NCBI GenBank assembly: GCA_019414645.1
Contig: DXLP01000025.1
Coordinates: 1-32,656 of the forward strand
Length of the DNA stretch: 32,656 bases
Direction of reading: 5' to 3'
Origin: Collinsella sp.
Lineage (GTDB): Bacteria > Actinomycetota > Coriobacteriia > Coriobacteriales > Coriobacteriaceae
Positions within the stretch are counted from its first letter, which is position 1. Each line of letters opens with the position of its first letter. The position numbers were made by a program, and so were the translations under genes. The notes beneath the pieces were generated by a model that made no database searches, had not been told where the DNA came from, and saw nothing but the letters and a program-made list of their open reading frames with translations. Positions 1 through 7,091 of this stretch are shown here, piece by piece.

Positions 1-274
1 CGGGCGTGGTGGGGGTGCCGTCGGCGCTTTCCGTGTTGACTGCGCTGGCGCCGGTGGATGTTGCGGTGCTGTCCTCTGCGGTATCTGCTGTCGTATTTGT
101 GTTGGTGCCGTCTTCGGCCTTGCCTGTGTCGCTGCTCGTGGCGTCGGCTTGCGCTTGCTGCTCGGCGGTTTCTTGAGGCTGAATCGCCTCCGCGATGGCC
201 GCCATGGGCATCGTCGCGCCGATCATGGACGTGCATGCGATCGCGCAGAGCAGGTAGTAAAGGGGTCGTTTCAT
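1..274 (-). CDS. Secreted protein, N-terminal part (runs off window)
   Basis: Open minus-strand frame from an ATG at 272-274 to the window edge with no stop, so at least 91 residues. It begins MKRPLYYLLCAIAC followed by a hydrophobic Met/Ala-rich stretch and AxA-like sites, which is a typical signal peptide. After it comes a Gln/Ala-rich segment and then a Thr/Ser/Ala/Asp/Glu/Gly-rich low-complexity region, as found in the stalks of exported or cell-wall proteins. The same leader and signal peptide occur again at 2550-2696. The mature domain lies outside the window, so function cannot be given. Secretion is read from sequence; a surface role is inference. Confidence 0.75.
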   Translation of the reverse strand, partial: MKRPLYYLLCAIACTSMIGATMPMAAIAEAIQPQETAEQQAQADATSSDTGKAEDGTNTNTTADTAEDSTATSTGASAVNTESADGTPTTP

Positions 275-413
275 AGCGGAGTCTCTCGGTGAGCAGCCAA
301 TAGGGTCCGAAGGCAGCTCCAGGCCAGCACTCCGCACATATTTTGTAAGGGCTAATTTTACGGGAACCCCAGTCAACATCAGCGAACTTTCTGGGGGATT
401 GTTGGGGAGGGGA
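148..413. repeat. Direct repeat copy A (leader plus signal-peptide region)
   Basis: About 265 bp that recur in the same orientation at 2570-2833 with scattered substitutions. The unit covers the signal-peptide codons of the minus-strand secreted gene and about 140 bp of its upstream region. The two copies bracket the toxin-antitoxin-chaperone operon. Similarity ends abruptly inside the coding region, after the QQAQA codons, and in the G-rich stretch at 401-413. Confidence 0.8.
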
Positions 414-473
414 GGGGCGGCGGTCCGTCGTCGACGTTGTGATTTGCGCCGCGAGACTCGACACGGGCACCTT

Positions 474-593
474 CTAGAAATAGTCTGTAAGGCTACGCTC
501 TGGGTCTAGCTCTGTACGCTTGTGCTCTTCGATTATGCAGTCAGAGTTGTATTTGTCGGGCCTAAGACGCCATCCGGTCGATCGCTTACGTTG
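474..593 (-). pseudogene. Relic of a small protein with a CIIEE motif
   Basis: A minus-strand frame ending at a TAG (474-476) reads RPDKYNSDCIIEEHKRTELD and then RSLTDYF. It aligns over about 27 residues with the ORF at 9989-10273 (PDENHPGCIIEEYGHAELD, then SLTDL); C, IIEE, ELD and SLTD are shared. No start codon is evident and the mqsR promoter lies upstream in the opposite direction, so I read it as the 3' remnant of a gene. The family is not recognised. The rest of the 276-658 gap holds repeat copy A and the mqsR control region. Confidence 0.4.
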
Positions 594-608
594 GTGCGCT
601 GAATGTAG

Positions 609-637
609 TTGCCAATTGGCGACTATACGAATATAGT
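609..637 (+). promoter_or_regulatory. mqsR operon promoter
   Basis: TTGCCA (609-614), a 17-bp spacer and TATAGT (632-637) form a good sigma-70-type promoter 28 bp before the toxin start. The -35 element overlaps the perfect palindrome GCCAATTGGC (611-620). Confidence 0.6.
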
Positions 638-654
638 TAGCATGATGCTAACTA
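634..654. promoter_or_regulatory. Operator dyad of the mqsRA operon
   Basis: Perfect inverted repeat with 10-bp arms (TAGTTAGCAT / ATGCTAACTA) and a single central base. It overlaps the -10 box and ends next to the ribosome-binding site. MqsA-family antitoxins repress their own operons by binding palindromes through the C-terminal HTH, so this is the likely autoregulatory site. The dyad is seen; the binding protein is inferred. Confidence 0.6.
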
Positions 655-664
655 AGGGGTGCTC

Positions 665-1012
665 ATGAACCGAACCAAGTTTCGGCCGACATATTCTCTA
701 GACGAGGCCAAATCCTTGGCCTGCTCGGGAGAGATGGTTGTAAACGGCAAGGTGCGCAGGCACCTGATCAACCACTATGGCTATTTGGATATTGATCGTT
801 TTCTCGCCGATCTATTTGATTACCTAAAGCCCAGCGATTTCAGGAAATCCATCGCACTCGATATGGATGGGCCTTTGCACGATGTTTACGCAGACGTCTA
901 TGTTTGTCGGGATTTTGAATGTGAGGATTGGTACGTTAAGTTTTCAATCGATTCTGAAGGCAAGGCGCATTTAAACGTCTTGTCTGCGAACATCGATGGA
1001 TATATTCATTAA
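665..1012 (+). CDS. mqsR: MqsR-like toxin (putative mRNA interferase)
   Basis: 115 residues. The ATG at 665 is chosen over the GTG at 659 because AAGGGG (654-659) sits at normal spacing from it. The central part, DFRKSIALDMDGPLHDVYAD and the following VYVC...WYVKFSID strand, matches the MqsR core (DFYKSMTTYSDHTIWQDVYR in the E. coli protein as I recall it), and length fits the family. MqsR toxins have a RelE-like fold and cut mRNA independently of, or associated with, translation. First gene of a three-gene operon; its stop abuts the ribosome-binding site of the antitoxin gene. Toxin-first order is as in E. coli mqsRA. Family assignment is from motif and context; activity is inferred. Confidence 0.75.
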   Translation: MNRTKFRPTYSLDEAKSLACSGEMVVNGKVRRHLINHYGYLDIDRFLADLFDYLKPSDFRKSIALDMDGPLHDVYADVYVCRDFECEDWYVKFSIDSEGKAHLNVLSANIDGYIH

Positions 1013-1022
1013 AGGAGGAGTC

Positions 1023-1535
1023 ATGCGTTGCATGGAATGTGGCAAGGAAATGCAATTTACCACGGCGCCAATGACTGAAATTTACCGTGGCGAGAAAATT
1101 ACTGTTGAAGGAATTGGGCATTATATTTGTGAGTGCGGCAATGATGAAATGACCGCTGCGGAGGCGACTAAACTCGCCCATGCGCTTGCCGCGCAATACG
1201 CCAAGGCTCATGAGCTTCTATCTCCCTCGGAAATAAAGCATTTGCGCTCAGATCTAGGCTTAACTCAGCATGAATTTGAGTCACTTTTAGGAGTTTCAAA
1301 ACCAACGTCATCTCGATGGGAGAACGGAGCGTCTCAGCAGACTGTTACTGCCAATATCCTTATGAGGCTCATTCGCGATGTTCCCGGGGCGCGCGAATAC
1401 CTGGGCTTGGCTCTCCATGAGAGGACCGCAACTCTTAGCTCGCCGCTTTTGTCTGTAATACCAGGAGGAAAAGCCCCTGCTTATAGGGATTCTGATCCTT
1501 TGGTTGATGAGAATTCCTTCCGATTGGAGATGTAA
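1023..1535 (+). CDS. mqsA: MqsA-like antitoxin with C-terminal extension
   Basis: 170 residues from ATG 1023, directly after AAAGGAGGAG. An N-terminal zinc domain (C3, C6, C36, C38; second pair CxC where E. coli MqsA has CxxC) with the conserved YRGEKITVEGIGHYIC pattern is followed by an Xre-type HTH (about residues 74-128, LGLTQHEFESLLGVSKPTSS). E. coli MqsA is about 131 residues; here roughly 40 extra residues follow, rich in Leu/Ser/Pro. In TAC systems such a tail is the chaperone-addiction (ChAD) segment that makes the antitoxin unstable unless a SecB-like chaperone binds it, and a SecB-like gene is next door. The protein should neutralise the toxin and repress the operon through the dyad at 634-654. 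Confidence 0.8.
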   Translation: MRCMECGKEMQFTTAPMTEIYRGEKITVEGIGHYICECGNDEMTAAEATKLAHALAAQYAKAHELLSPSEIKHLRSDLGLTQHEFESLLGVSKPTSSRWENGASQQTVTANILMRLIRDVPGAREYLGLALHERTATLSSPLLSVIPGGKAPAYRDSDPLVDENSFRLEM

Positions 1536-1961
1536 ATGGACTCGTTGAAGAAGCAGCGCATTGAGTCTTCGTCGATTACATGCGTGTCTAAAAAAGTCGA
1601 TAGGTTTTCATTTGATGGCGGAATGGCCCCGAAGGAGGGAGTTAATAAGTCAGACGGTGAGTTTAACGTTAGAAATGACATAACGAGTGCCTTCTTTGAT
1701 GAAAACGGAGTTAGATTTCGGCAGCTCAACCTTGTCATAGAGCTCATTCCCAGTGATGAGGGCCACTATTATCGTTCCGAAATATCCGTGTCCGGTATCT
1801 ATCGTGCTCCGTCTGATTTAGACGATGAGGCATTTGATAGGGAGGCGCTTAGCTTCGGCATGCAAGACCTGTATTCCTTTGCAAAGGGCATCATTGAGAA
1901 TGTTGCTGCCGGTGGGGTATGGGGGCCGCTTTATCTGCCACAGATCAGCTTTTCTATGTAG
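1536..1961 (+). CDS. SecB-like chaperone of a TAC system
   Basis: 141 residues; the ATG follows the antitoxin stop with no gap, so translation is likely coupled. The C-terminal half resembles SecB: a beta-strand segment LNLVIELIPSDEGHYYRSEI, then LYSFAKGIIENVAAGGVW and PLYLPQISF, which lines up with the SecB pattern of a helix (LFPYARECITSMVSRG in E. coli) followed by a P-hydrophobic-x-P-x-x-F motif. SecB is normally absent from Gram-positive bacteria, and solitary SecB-like genes there are known as the third gene of TA modules (the M. tuberculosis TAC paradigm). The likely job is to fold and protect the antitoxin. The N-terminal 50 residues show no clear match. Confidence 0.7.
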   Translation: MDSLKKQRIESSSITCVSKKVDRFSFDGGMAPKEGVNKSDGEFNVRNDITSAFFDENGVRFRQLNLVIELIPSDEGHYYRSEISVSGIYRAPSDLDDEAFDREALSFGMQDLYSFAKGIIENVAAGGVWGPLYLPQISFSM

Positions 1962-2068
1962 CTCGACCTTTGTCCCCAAACCTGAAAAATGATTGATCAC
2001 AGCCCGACTCTTCCGTAAAGTAACCCTTGATGAGGCCTAGCGACGGTACGTCCGGCTTGGTCCGTGGG

Positions 2069-2089
2069 AACCGCCGAAAGGCGGTTTTT
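2069..2089 (+). terminator. Terminator after the TAC operon
   Basis: AACCGCC GAAA GGCGGTT hairpin with a tight GNRA-type loop followed by a short T run, about 110 bp after the chaperone stop. Confidence 0.7.
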
Positions 2090-2157
2090 GCGTTTAGTGG
2101 GCTGTTTTCCGAGGAGCAATTGTCGTGTTTCCGCTTCAGACACTCGCTTTTACCGCG

Positions 2158-2293
2158 TTTTTCCGGAAGTGCGGGGAAAAATCGGAAACCGCCGAGCGCA
2201 ACTCGATTTTCGGTAACAAAACCGCAGGTCGTCGAAGCTTAAAACAGGGGTCTGGTCGGCAGTTCTCGGTTTTTCACCGCACTTTCGGAATTG
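2158..2293. repeat. Long imperfect inverted repeat
   Basis: Arms 2158-2195 and 2256-2293 (38 bp each, 29 identical when one is reverse-complemented, with several mismatches allowing G-U pairs) enclose about 60 bp. The shared core reads CCGGAAGTGCGG / CCGAAAGTGCGG and GAAAAATCGG / GAAAAACCGA. The stretch 1962-2549 otherwise shows only the terminator at 2069 and short open frames without ribosome-binding sites, which I do not call genes. It could be a structured RNA or a decayed mobile repeat. Confidence 0.55.
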
Positions 2294-2549
2294 CCCGCCG
2301 GAAGTATGCGGCAAATTCTAGAATCCTCGAGCACACCGCCGTTTTTGCGTAAAGAAAACGCAGGTAGAAGCGTTGTGGCATTCCGGTGTGCTTGGCAGGT
2401 TTTGGATTTGCCGCTTACTTCCGAATTTGGCCCCTGCTGCAGGCTTCATTCCGCTATTGAATCAGTTAGATAATGGACAATATTGCCAAATCTTTCTCCC
2501 TGCTTAAATGCCGGCAGGGACGAAATCGTTCATGTCGGCAATTGGTTCG

Positions 2550-2696
2550 TCAGTTTGTGTTGTTTACGGCCTGCGCCTGCTGCTTCGCGGTTGCCTGAGG
2601 CTGGATGGCCTCCGTGATGGCTGGCATAGGCATCGCGGAGCTGACCATGGACATGCACGCGATCGCGCAGAGCAGGTAGTAAAGGGGTCGTTTCAT
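2550..2696 (-). pseudogene. Truncated signal-peptide copy of the secreted gene
   Basis: 48 residues from ATG 2694-2696, MKRPLYYLLCAIACMSMVSS onward, nearly the same as the start of the gene at 1-274, including TEAIQPQ. Similarity stops after QQAQA and a stop codon follows within six residues, so only the signal peptide remains. The upstream region is also conserved (repeat copy B). Either a relic of a duplicated secreted gene or a silent promoter-plus-signal cassette; the former is simpler. Confidence 0.65.
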
Positions 2697-2833
2697 AGCG
2701 GAGACTCTCGGTAAGCAGCCAATGGGGTCCGGAGGCAGCTCCAGGCCAGCACTCCGCACATATTTTGTTGGGGTTTATTTTACGAGAACCCCAGTCAACA
2801 TCAGCGAACTTTCTGGGGAATGTTGGGGAGGGG
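2570..2833. repeat. Direct repeat copy B
   Basis: Second copy of the leader/signal-peptide repeat found at 148-413. Its right end falls where the terminal inverted repeat of the IS256-like element begins, so the element appears to have landed at, or caused, the repeat boundary. Confidence 0.8.
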
Positions 2834-3483
2834 TACCGTCAAGATTCTTTTGCAAATTGATTTTGCTGTCCTCGGCCCCGTCCTCTTCTAGCCCTCCTAC
2901 TTTCCTTTCAGTTCGTCCATCTCGTCCAGATTCGACATATCCAGGTGCCTCCTCTTGCCCCGCTCGTGCTCCACTATGTACTTCAGCCTCGCCGTCACCA
3001 GCATGAGGGCCGAGTTGCCGTCCGGGAAGGTCCCGACGACCCTCGTCTTCCTCCTGATCTCGCGGTTGATGCGCTCGATCCCGTCGCTCGTCCTAATCTG
3101 GCTCCAGCGATCCGGCGGGAATTCCGTGTAGGCAAGCGTCTCGGCGAACCCGTCGCGCATCGTCCTAGCGGCTGCCCCGCGGAGCTTCGACACGCTGAGC
3201 TCGACTTCCCTGGCGCCCGTGACGAGCTTTCTCGCGTAGTGGCCGCCGCGGTAGGCCTCCCGGCCCGCCGTCCTCTCATAGCGCTCGGCCCCGACAAGCT
3301 TGGACGCCTCCTCGTCGAGCAGCGCGTCGAGCGACCCATCGTCGATCGATGCGATGTTTGCGGACTCGGCTCGCGCCCCTTTCGTCGATGATTTGTTGTT
3401 TACTCGCCTGAAATCATATGACGACGCGTGGACCGTGTTCCTCTATGTGTTTGTCAATTTGTGAAAGTAATTATGCGTTACCC
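2831..3483. mobile_element. Internally deleted IS256-family element
   Basis: Ends form imperfect inverted repeats of about 31 bp: GGGTACCGTC...CTTTTGCAAATTGAT on the left (2831-2861) against GGGTAACGCA...CTTTCACAAATTGAC read inward from the right (3453-3483). Between them is one minus-strand frame with only the two ends of an IS256-type transposase. At about 650 bp it is roughly half the size of a complete element. No target duplication is visible. It could move only if a complete relative acts on it elsewhere. Confidence 0.65.
2897..3442 (-). pseudogene. IS256 (Mutator) transposase, internal deletion
   Basis: The open frame runs from a stop at 3443-3445 to the stop at 2897 with no ATG, GTG or TTG until the GTG at 3191-3193. 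It reads an N-terminal part (DALLDEEASKLVGAERYERT, GREAYRGGHYARKLV) joined in frame to the C-terminal hallmark (PPDRWSQIRTSDGIERINRE, RRKTRVVGTFPDG). The middle some 200 residues, which carry the DDE catalytic core, are missing; the join lies near VELSVSKLRGAAARTMRD. Complete enzymes are about 400 residues. Certainly inactive as a transposase; the DNA-binding part may remain. Confidence 0.75.
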
Positions 3484-3531
3484 GGCTTCGTCGTTTGGCT
3501 CGGAAGTGTTGTTTGGGTGCGGCTATCATTA

Positions 3532-3560
3532 TTGATGGACATCGGATGGACATCTTAATT
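3532..3560 (+). promoter_or_regulatory. Candidate helicase promoter with period-11 repeats
   Basis: TTGATG (3532-3537), 17-bp spacer, TTAATT (3555-3560). The spacer region carries two tandem copies of GATGGACATC (3534-3543 and 3545-3554), one helical turn apart, a plausible regulator site. About 70 bp before the helicase start. Confidence 0.4.
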
Positions 3561-3628
3561 GATGTAAAGATTTCTTGGCCGTTAAGCCATATTGGGGGGT
3601 CGAAAATTACGATGGAGGAGCGAGGCTT

Positions 3629-6349
3629 ATGAGAAACCCTCTTAAGGAGCTTTACAATGCAAACGACGCTGTAGAGCATTCAATTGATAGACTTGAATTC
3701 GAGGGCAGGTCAGCCGTTTCAAGAGACGTTGTGGGTTATCTGCGTCATCTTGTTGAGCACATTGCAATGTATGCAACTTATGGCAACAGGCCCATCGAAG
3801 GCGACTACTTTAAATTATGTTCGGTTGCTATTAAAGATATGAGCAAGAACAGCGAGACTCGGTTTATTGCTAAGTTCCATCATTATTTACAAAAGGTCGT
3901 TTCGCACTATGTTCCAAGTGAAGATTCTGCAGAGCGCCTTTTGTTGAAGTATTACGAAAATTTGCTGTGCTTGAAACGTTATGCATTCGATAAACTCGGC
4001 CTTACAATTCTTGCCAATTTGAGTAAGATTCCTCTGGACACCGATCCCGGCTTGGCTAAATACCATGAAGAGATAGCTCATAAAATCAATGATTTCATGA
4101 GTGCCAATGCTGTTGAAATTGAGAAGGACCGTTTTTACGTTAGAGCTGCTAAGCCTTTCTTTGTTGGGGATTCTGTCTATTATGAGGCGACACTTGTCCC
4201 CGCATTCGATTCTTGTAGCAAATTTGATCGTATACTTGTTTATTCATCTTTCAGAATGCCCACTAATTATTCAGTGGTGGTTTCGACTAAGCGCACGAGT
4301 ATCGACGGTCTTGGCTTTACTCTTCCTGTTACGATTGTTGATGCATATGCGGTTTCAGTACGCCCCTGTGAGTTGAATAATCTTATAAAGATACTTAGAG
4401 GCCCTGATGCAGTGTGGCTTACTGGCCAATACACTAGCTATAGATCACTTATGAACCTAATGACCCATACCGGGATGACGCTTTGCGACATTGCTCTACT
4501 CCCTGATGACGAGTTTATTTCTGTGATGGGGGAGATAGCATCTTCGGGAAATGCCTGTCCGGTACACACCTTGCTTAGCTCTGCGCATGAGTTTTTGAGT
4601 GCTGGCTCAAATGGATCTAATGTTCTAAAGTATCTTTTGTCTAAACCTCGTAACAGGGTTATAGAGGAACAATTGACTGTAAGTCCGAATAGCCGTCTCG
4701 GTGACCTTTATTTGAAAAACGGCTGTGCCCCCTTTGATCGGCAGCCGTATTGCACGAGTCTTATTGGGCATGTAGTCGCTGTCGAGGATTTGTATCAATG
4801 TATTGATCCAGATCCGTATGAAGATAACTTTCTTGCTCGTAGGGTGACCGCGGAGACAATCGATTCTAATGCTCTGTATCTTAGGGATACCGAAATTACA
4901 ACCTTCTCGGATGTTGATGAACTGATTGCCTCATTTAATAGCGCTTTGTATTTTAGACATCATTCAAGGGATCTCGTGCATGAGAACGGGCATCTATTTG
5001 TTAAGGGAGTCGAAGACGAACTCACTTGTATTATACGCGGGCTTTTAAAACTGTCTGGTGCCGGGGTCAAAGGCTATACTGCTTTATGTGAATCATGGCT
5101 TAAAGATCCAAGCTGCAAGTTGGATGATTCAGAAAAAATAGATGCTCTAAAGTCCATGTTTGCCGAAACGAGCGTCGCGTTCATCTACGGTTCGGCTGGT
5201 ACCGGAAAAACAACCATGGTCAACATCGTTTGCGCTTTTCTGCAAAATGAAAGCAAACTTGCTATCGCTAATACAAATCCTGCCGTAGATAGCCTTAGAA
5301 GAAAAATAAATGATAAGAATTGCGAATTTATGACCGTCGCGAAGTATTTGAATCGTGTGCCAGATTGCGACATCTTAATCGTTGACGAATGCAGCACTGT
5401 CTGCAATAGCGATATGAAATCTATTATTGATTCTAATCGGTTTAAACTGCTATTGCTTGTTGGCGATGTGAGACAGATTGAGTCCATTAAGTTTGGAAAC
5501 TGGTTTTCATTGGCTCGAGACTTCTTGCCTGATAAGTGCATCCATGAATTTGATAAACCATGGCGCACGAAGAATGATGATTTGCTAAAACTATGGCATG
5601 CTGTCAGGAATGTGAGTCCTGATATCGCTGAAATTCTTATTTCTTGCGATTTTACGTCGAATCTTGATGACTCTGTAATTAGCAGAATGAATGATGATGA
5701 GATTGTCTTATGTCTCAACTATGATGGCCTCTATGGCATTAATAATATGAACAAAATCTTGCAGTCGGGAAATAAGAACGAGGCCGTTGTCTGGAATTAT
5801 CATACGTATAAAGTCGGCGACCCAATTTTGTTCAATGAGTCTGAGCGGTTTTATCCGTTGTTATATAACAATCTAAAAGGGCGTCTTGTGGGAATGGAAG
5901 CAATTTCCAAAGACGAGATGCAATTTACGGTTGCTGTTCCCATTATCGCCTCCGAGCTTTCCGTTCTTCATTACGACGGGTTGGAGTATTTAGATTTTCG
6001 TGATGGAGAGACGTATCTGCGCTTTTCAGTTAAGAAAGCCAAGGATCGAGACGGTGAGGATGTTGGCGAGGACTGTATCGTGCCGTTTCAGGTGGCGTAT
6101 GCGGTGTCTGTCCATAAAGCGCAAGGACTAGAGTACTCATCCGTAAAGCTGATTATTACGAAGGACGTTGAGGAGCGCATTACTCACAGTGTGTTTTATA
6201 CGGCAATAACGAGGGCGCGAGAAAGACTTCATATTTATTGGTCGCCTGAATCTCAGAATAAGATTCTCTCAAGCTTCGAAATCTCTAAGGAGCATAAAGA
6301 TGCTTACCTCCTTAGTAATCGGAGGGGCCTTAAGATTCAGCGGAAATAA
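3629..6349 (+). CDS. SF1 helicase with large N-terminal domain
   Basis: 906 residues from ATG 3629, which has GGAGGAG eight bases upstream; the frame could also open at TTG 3575. The C-terminal 390 residues carry the SF1 motifs of the RecD/TraI/Upf1 type: Walker A GSAGTGKT (521-528), DEC of motif II (586-588), GDVRQ of motif III (612-616), KPWRT (643-647), SVHKAQG (827-833) and TAITRAR of motif VI (858-864). Residues 1-500 match no domain I know. Base composition is much AT-richer than the core genes, which points to horizontal acquisition. Neighbours (TAC operon, IS remnant, zinc-ribbon cluster) suggest a defence role, but this is inference; DNA or RNA as substrate is open. Confidence 0.8.
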   Translation: MRNPLKELYNANDAVEHSIDRLEFEGRSAVSRDVVGYLRHLVEHIAMYATYGNRPIEGDYFKLCSVAIKDMSKNSETRFIAKFHHYLQKVVSHYVPSEDSAERLLLKYYENLLCLKRYAFDKLGLTILANLSKIPLDTDPGLAKYHEEIAHKINDFMSANAVEIEKDRFYVRAAKPFFVGDSVYYEATLVPAFDSCSKFDRILVYSSFRMPTNYSVVVSTKRTSIDGLGFTLPVTIVDAYAVSVRPCELNNLIKILRGPDAVWLTGQYTSYRSLMNLMTHTGMTLCDIALLPDDEFISVMGEIASSGNACPVHTLLSSAHEFLSAGSNGSNVLKYLLSKPRNRVIEEQLTVSPNSRLGDLYLKNGCAPFDRQPYCTSLIGHVVAVEDLYQCIDPDPYEDNFLARRVTAETIDSNALYLRDTEITTFSDVDELIASFNSALYFRHHSRDLVHENGHLFVKGVEDELTCIIRGLLKLSGAGVKGYTALCESWLKDPSCKLDDSEKIDALKSMFAETSVAFIYGSAGTGKTTMVNIVCAFLQNESKLAIANTNPAVDSLRRKINDKNCEFMTVAKYLNRVPDCDILIVDECSTVCNSDMKSIIDSNRFKLLLLVGDVRQIESIKFGNWFSLARDFLPDKCIHEFDKPWRTKNDDLLKLWHAVRNVSPDIAEILISCDFTSNLDDSVISRMNDDEIVLCLNYDGLYGINNMNKILQSGNKNEAVVWNYHTYKVGDPILFNESERFYPLLYNNLKGRLVGMEAISKDEMQFTVAVPIIASELSVLHYDGLEYLDFRDGETYLRFSVKKAKDRDGEDVGEDCIVPFQVAYAVSVHKAQGLEYSSVKLIITKDVEERITHSVFYTAITRARERLHIYWSPESQNKILSSFEISKEHKDAYLLSNRRGLKIQRK

Positions 6350-6650
6350 CGGCTGGCCGTCTGTTTGTCATTGGTTAAGACTAAGGCGAAACTTTGTTAG
6401 TTCTTGCGCGCTTGAGTACAATTTAATATTGCGAAACAGTGCCGACATTATTGTGCTTGGGCACCTGAATCGGCAAATAGTCCATTGTCGTTTTTTGTCA
6501 GCGGCTGACCTTATGTCGTTGTCAAATGCTGGTCTTGACCATGCCGATACTGACCGTGTTGATTCGCAATATTTAGCGGTGCTTATGCGGGCAAATACTC
6601 ACTCACTCGCAGCTGCCGATACCACCTTATGGACGTTAATAATAATCTAG
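6300..6650 (+). CDS. Possible small protein overlapping the helicase end
   Basis: 116 residues in another frame, starting 50 bases inside the helicase gene with AAGGAG (6286-6291) well placed before the ATG. The part after the helicase stop reads as plausible protein (ADIIVLGHLNRQIVHCRFL, then DHADTDRVDSQYLAVLMRAN). Its stop shares the bases CTAG with the stop of the convergent gene at 6647. No family recognised. It may be a coupled helicase partner, a frameshifted C-terminal segment, or chance. Confidence 0.45.
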   Translation: MLTSLVIGGALRFSGNNGWPSVCHWLRLRRNFVSSCALEYNLILRNSADIIVLGHLNRQIVHCRFLSAADLMSLSNAGLDHADTDRVDSQYLAVLMRANTHSLAAADTTLWTLIII

Positions 6651-7048
6651 AGAGATTTTTTCGCATGCTTATCGAAACTCTTCATTGCTTTTTTGTAAGC
6701 TTTTGGATGGTTGAGATAATAAGTCGCCTTAGCTTCGACTTCCTCTTGATTGGGTTCGTAAGGTAAAACGGCCCCGCATCGAGAGCAAAACCAGTTCAGT
6801 GTTCCTGGCGGCGAGTAAAAGAGCGGGCTAACTTGAACACTATTATCATCACGAGGAATAAAATCCAAATGCGGGCAGTAGCTCTGTGCTAACTTTCGGT
6901 GTCGTTCTTTGCGGCTTGCAATATACATATTGATGTCGAATTTGATGCCAAAATGCAAGATCGCAATTATTGCAAGAACGAATATTACAACGAGAAAGAC
7001 CATCACTCCGTATCTCTCTATTAGTAATTTTGAAACAGAGTCGCTCAT
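6647..7048 (-). CDS. Membrane-anchored Cys/His-rich protein
   Basis: 133 residues; the ATG is preceded on its strand by AAAGGAG at good spacing. One hydrophobic segment (about residues 15-33, MVFLVVIFVLAIIAIL) precedes a cytoplasmic-looking domain with CPHL and, 30 residues on, CSRCG, which could bind one zinc ion. The last 35 residues are Lys/Glu-rich. No family recognised. Last gene of the minus-strand cluster, separated from the upstream gene by a dyad. Confidence 0.65.
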   Translation of the reverse strand: MSDSVSKLLIERYGVMVFLVVIFVLAIIAILHFGIKFDINMYIASRKERHRKLAQSYCPHLDFIPRDDNSVQVSPLFYSPPGTLNWFCSRCGAVLPYEPNQEEVEAKATYYLNHPKAYKKAMKSFDKHAKKSL

Positions 7049-7091
7049 TTCACACTCCTTTTGTTGTGTAGAGATATTTCGAATGTGGGCA

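Noticed and set aside
58..276. Plus-strand ORF opposite the signal-peptide gene
   Set aside because: Cys/Arg/Leu-rich shadow; the minus strand has a clear signal peptide that is conserved in a second copy.
2027..2473. Several short plus-strand open frames between the TAC operon and the signal-peptide relic
   Set aside because: No ribosome-binding sites, unnatural composition, and they overlap the large inverted repeat.
2831..3483. Target-site duplication around the IS256-like element
   Set aside because: The eight to nine bases on either side do not match.
3443..3679. Minus-strand ORF over the helicase upstream region
   Set aside because: Overlaps the IS end and the candidate promoter, has no ribosome-binding site, and shows no resemblance to known proteins.
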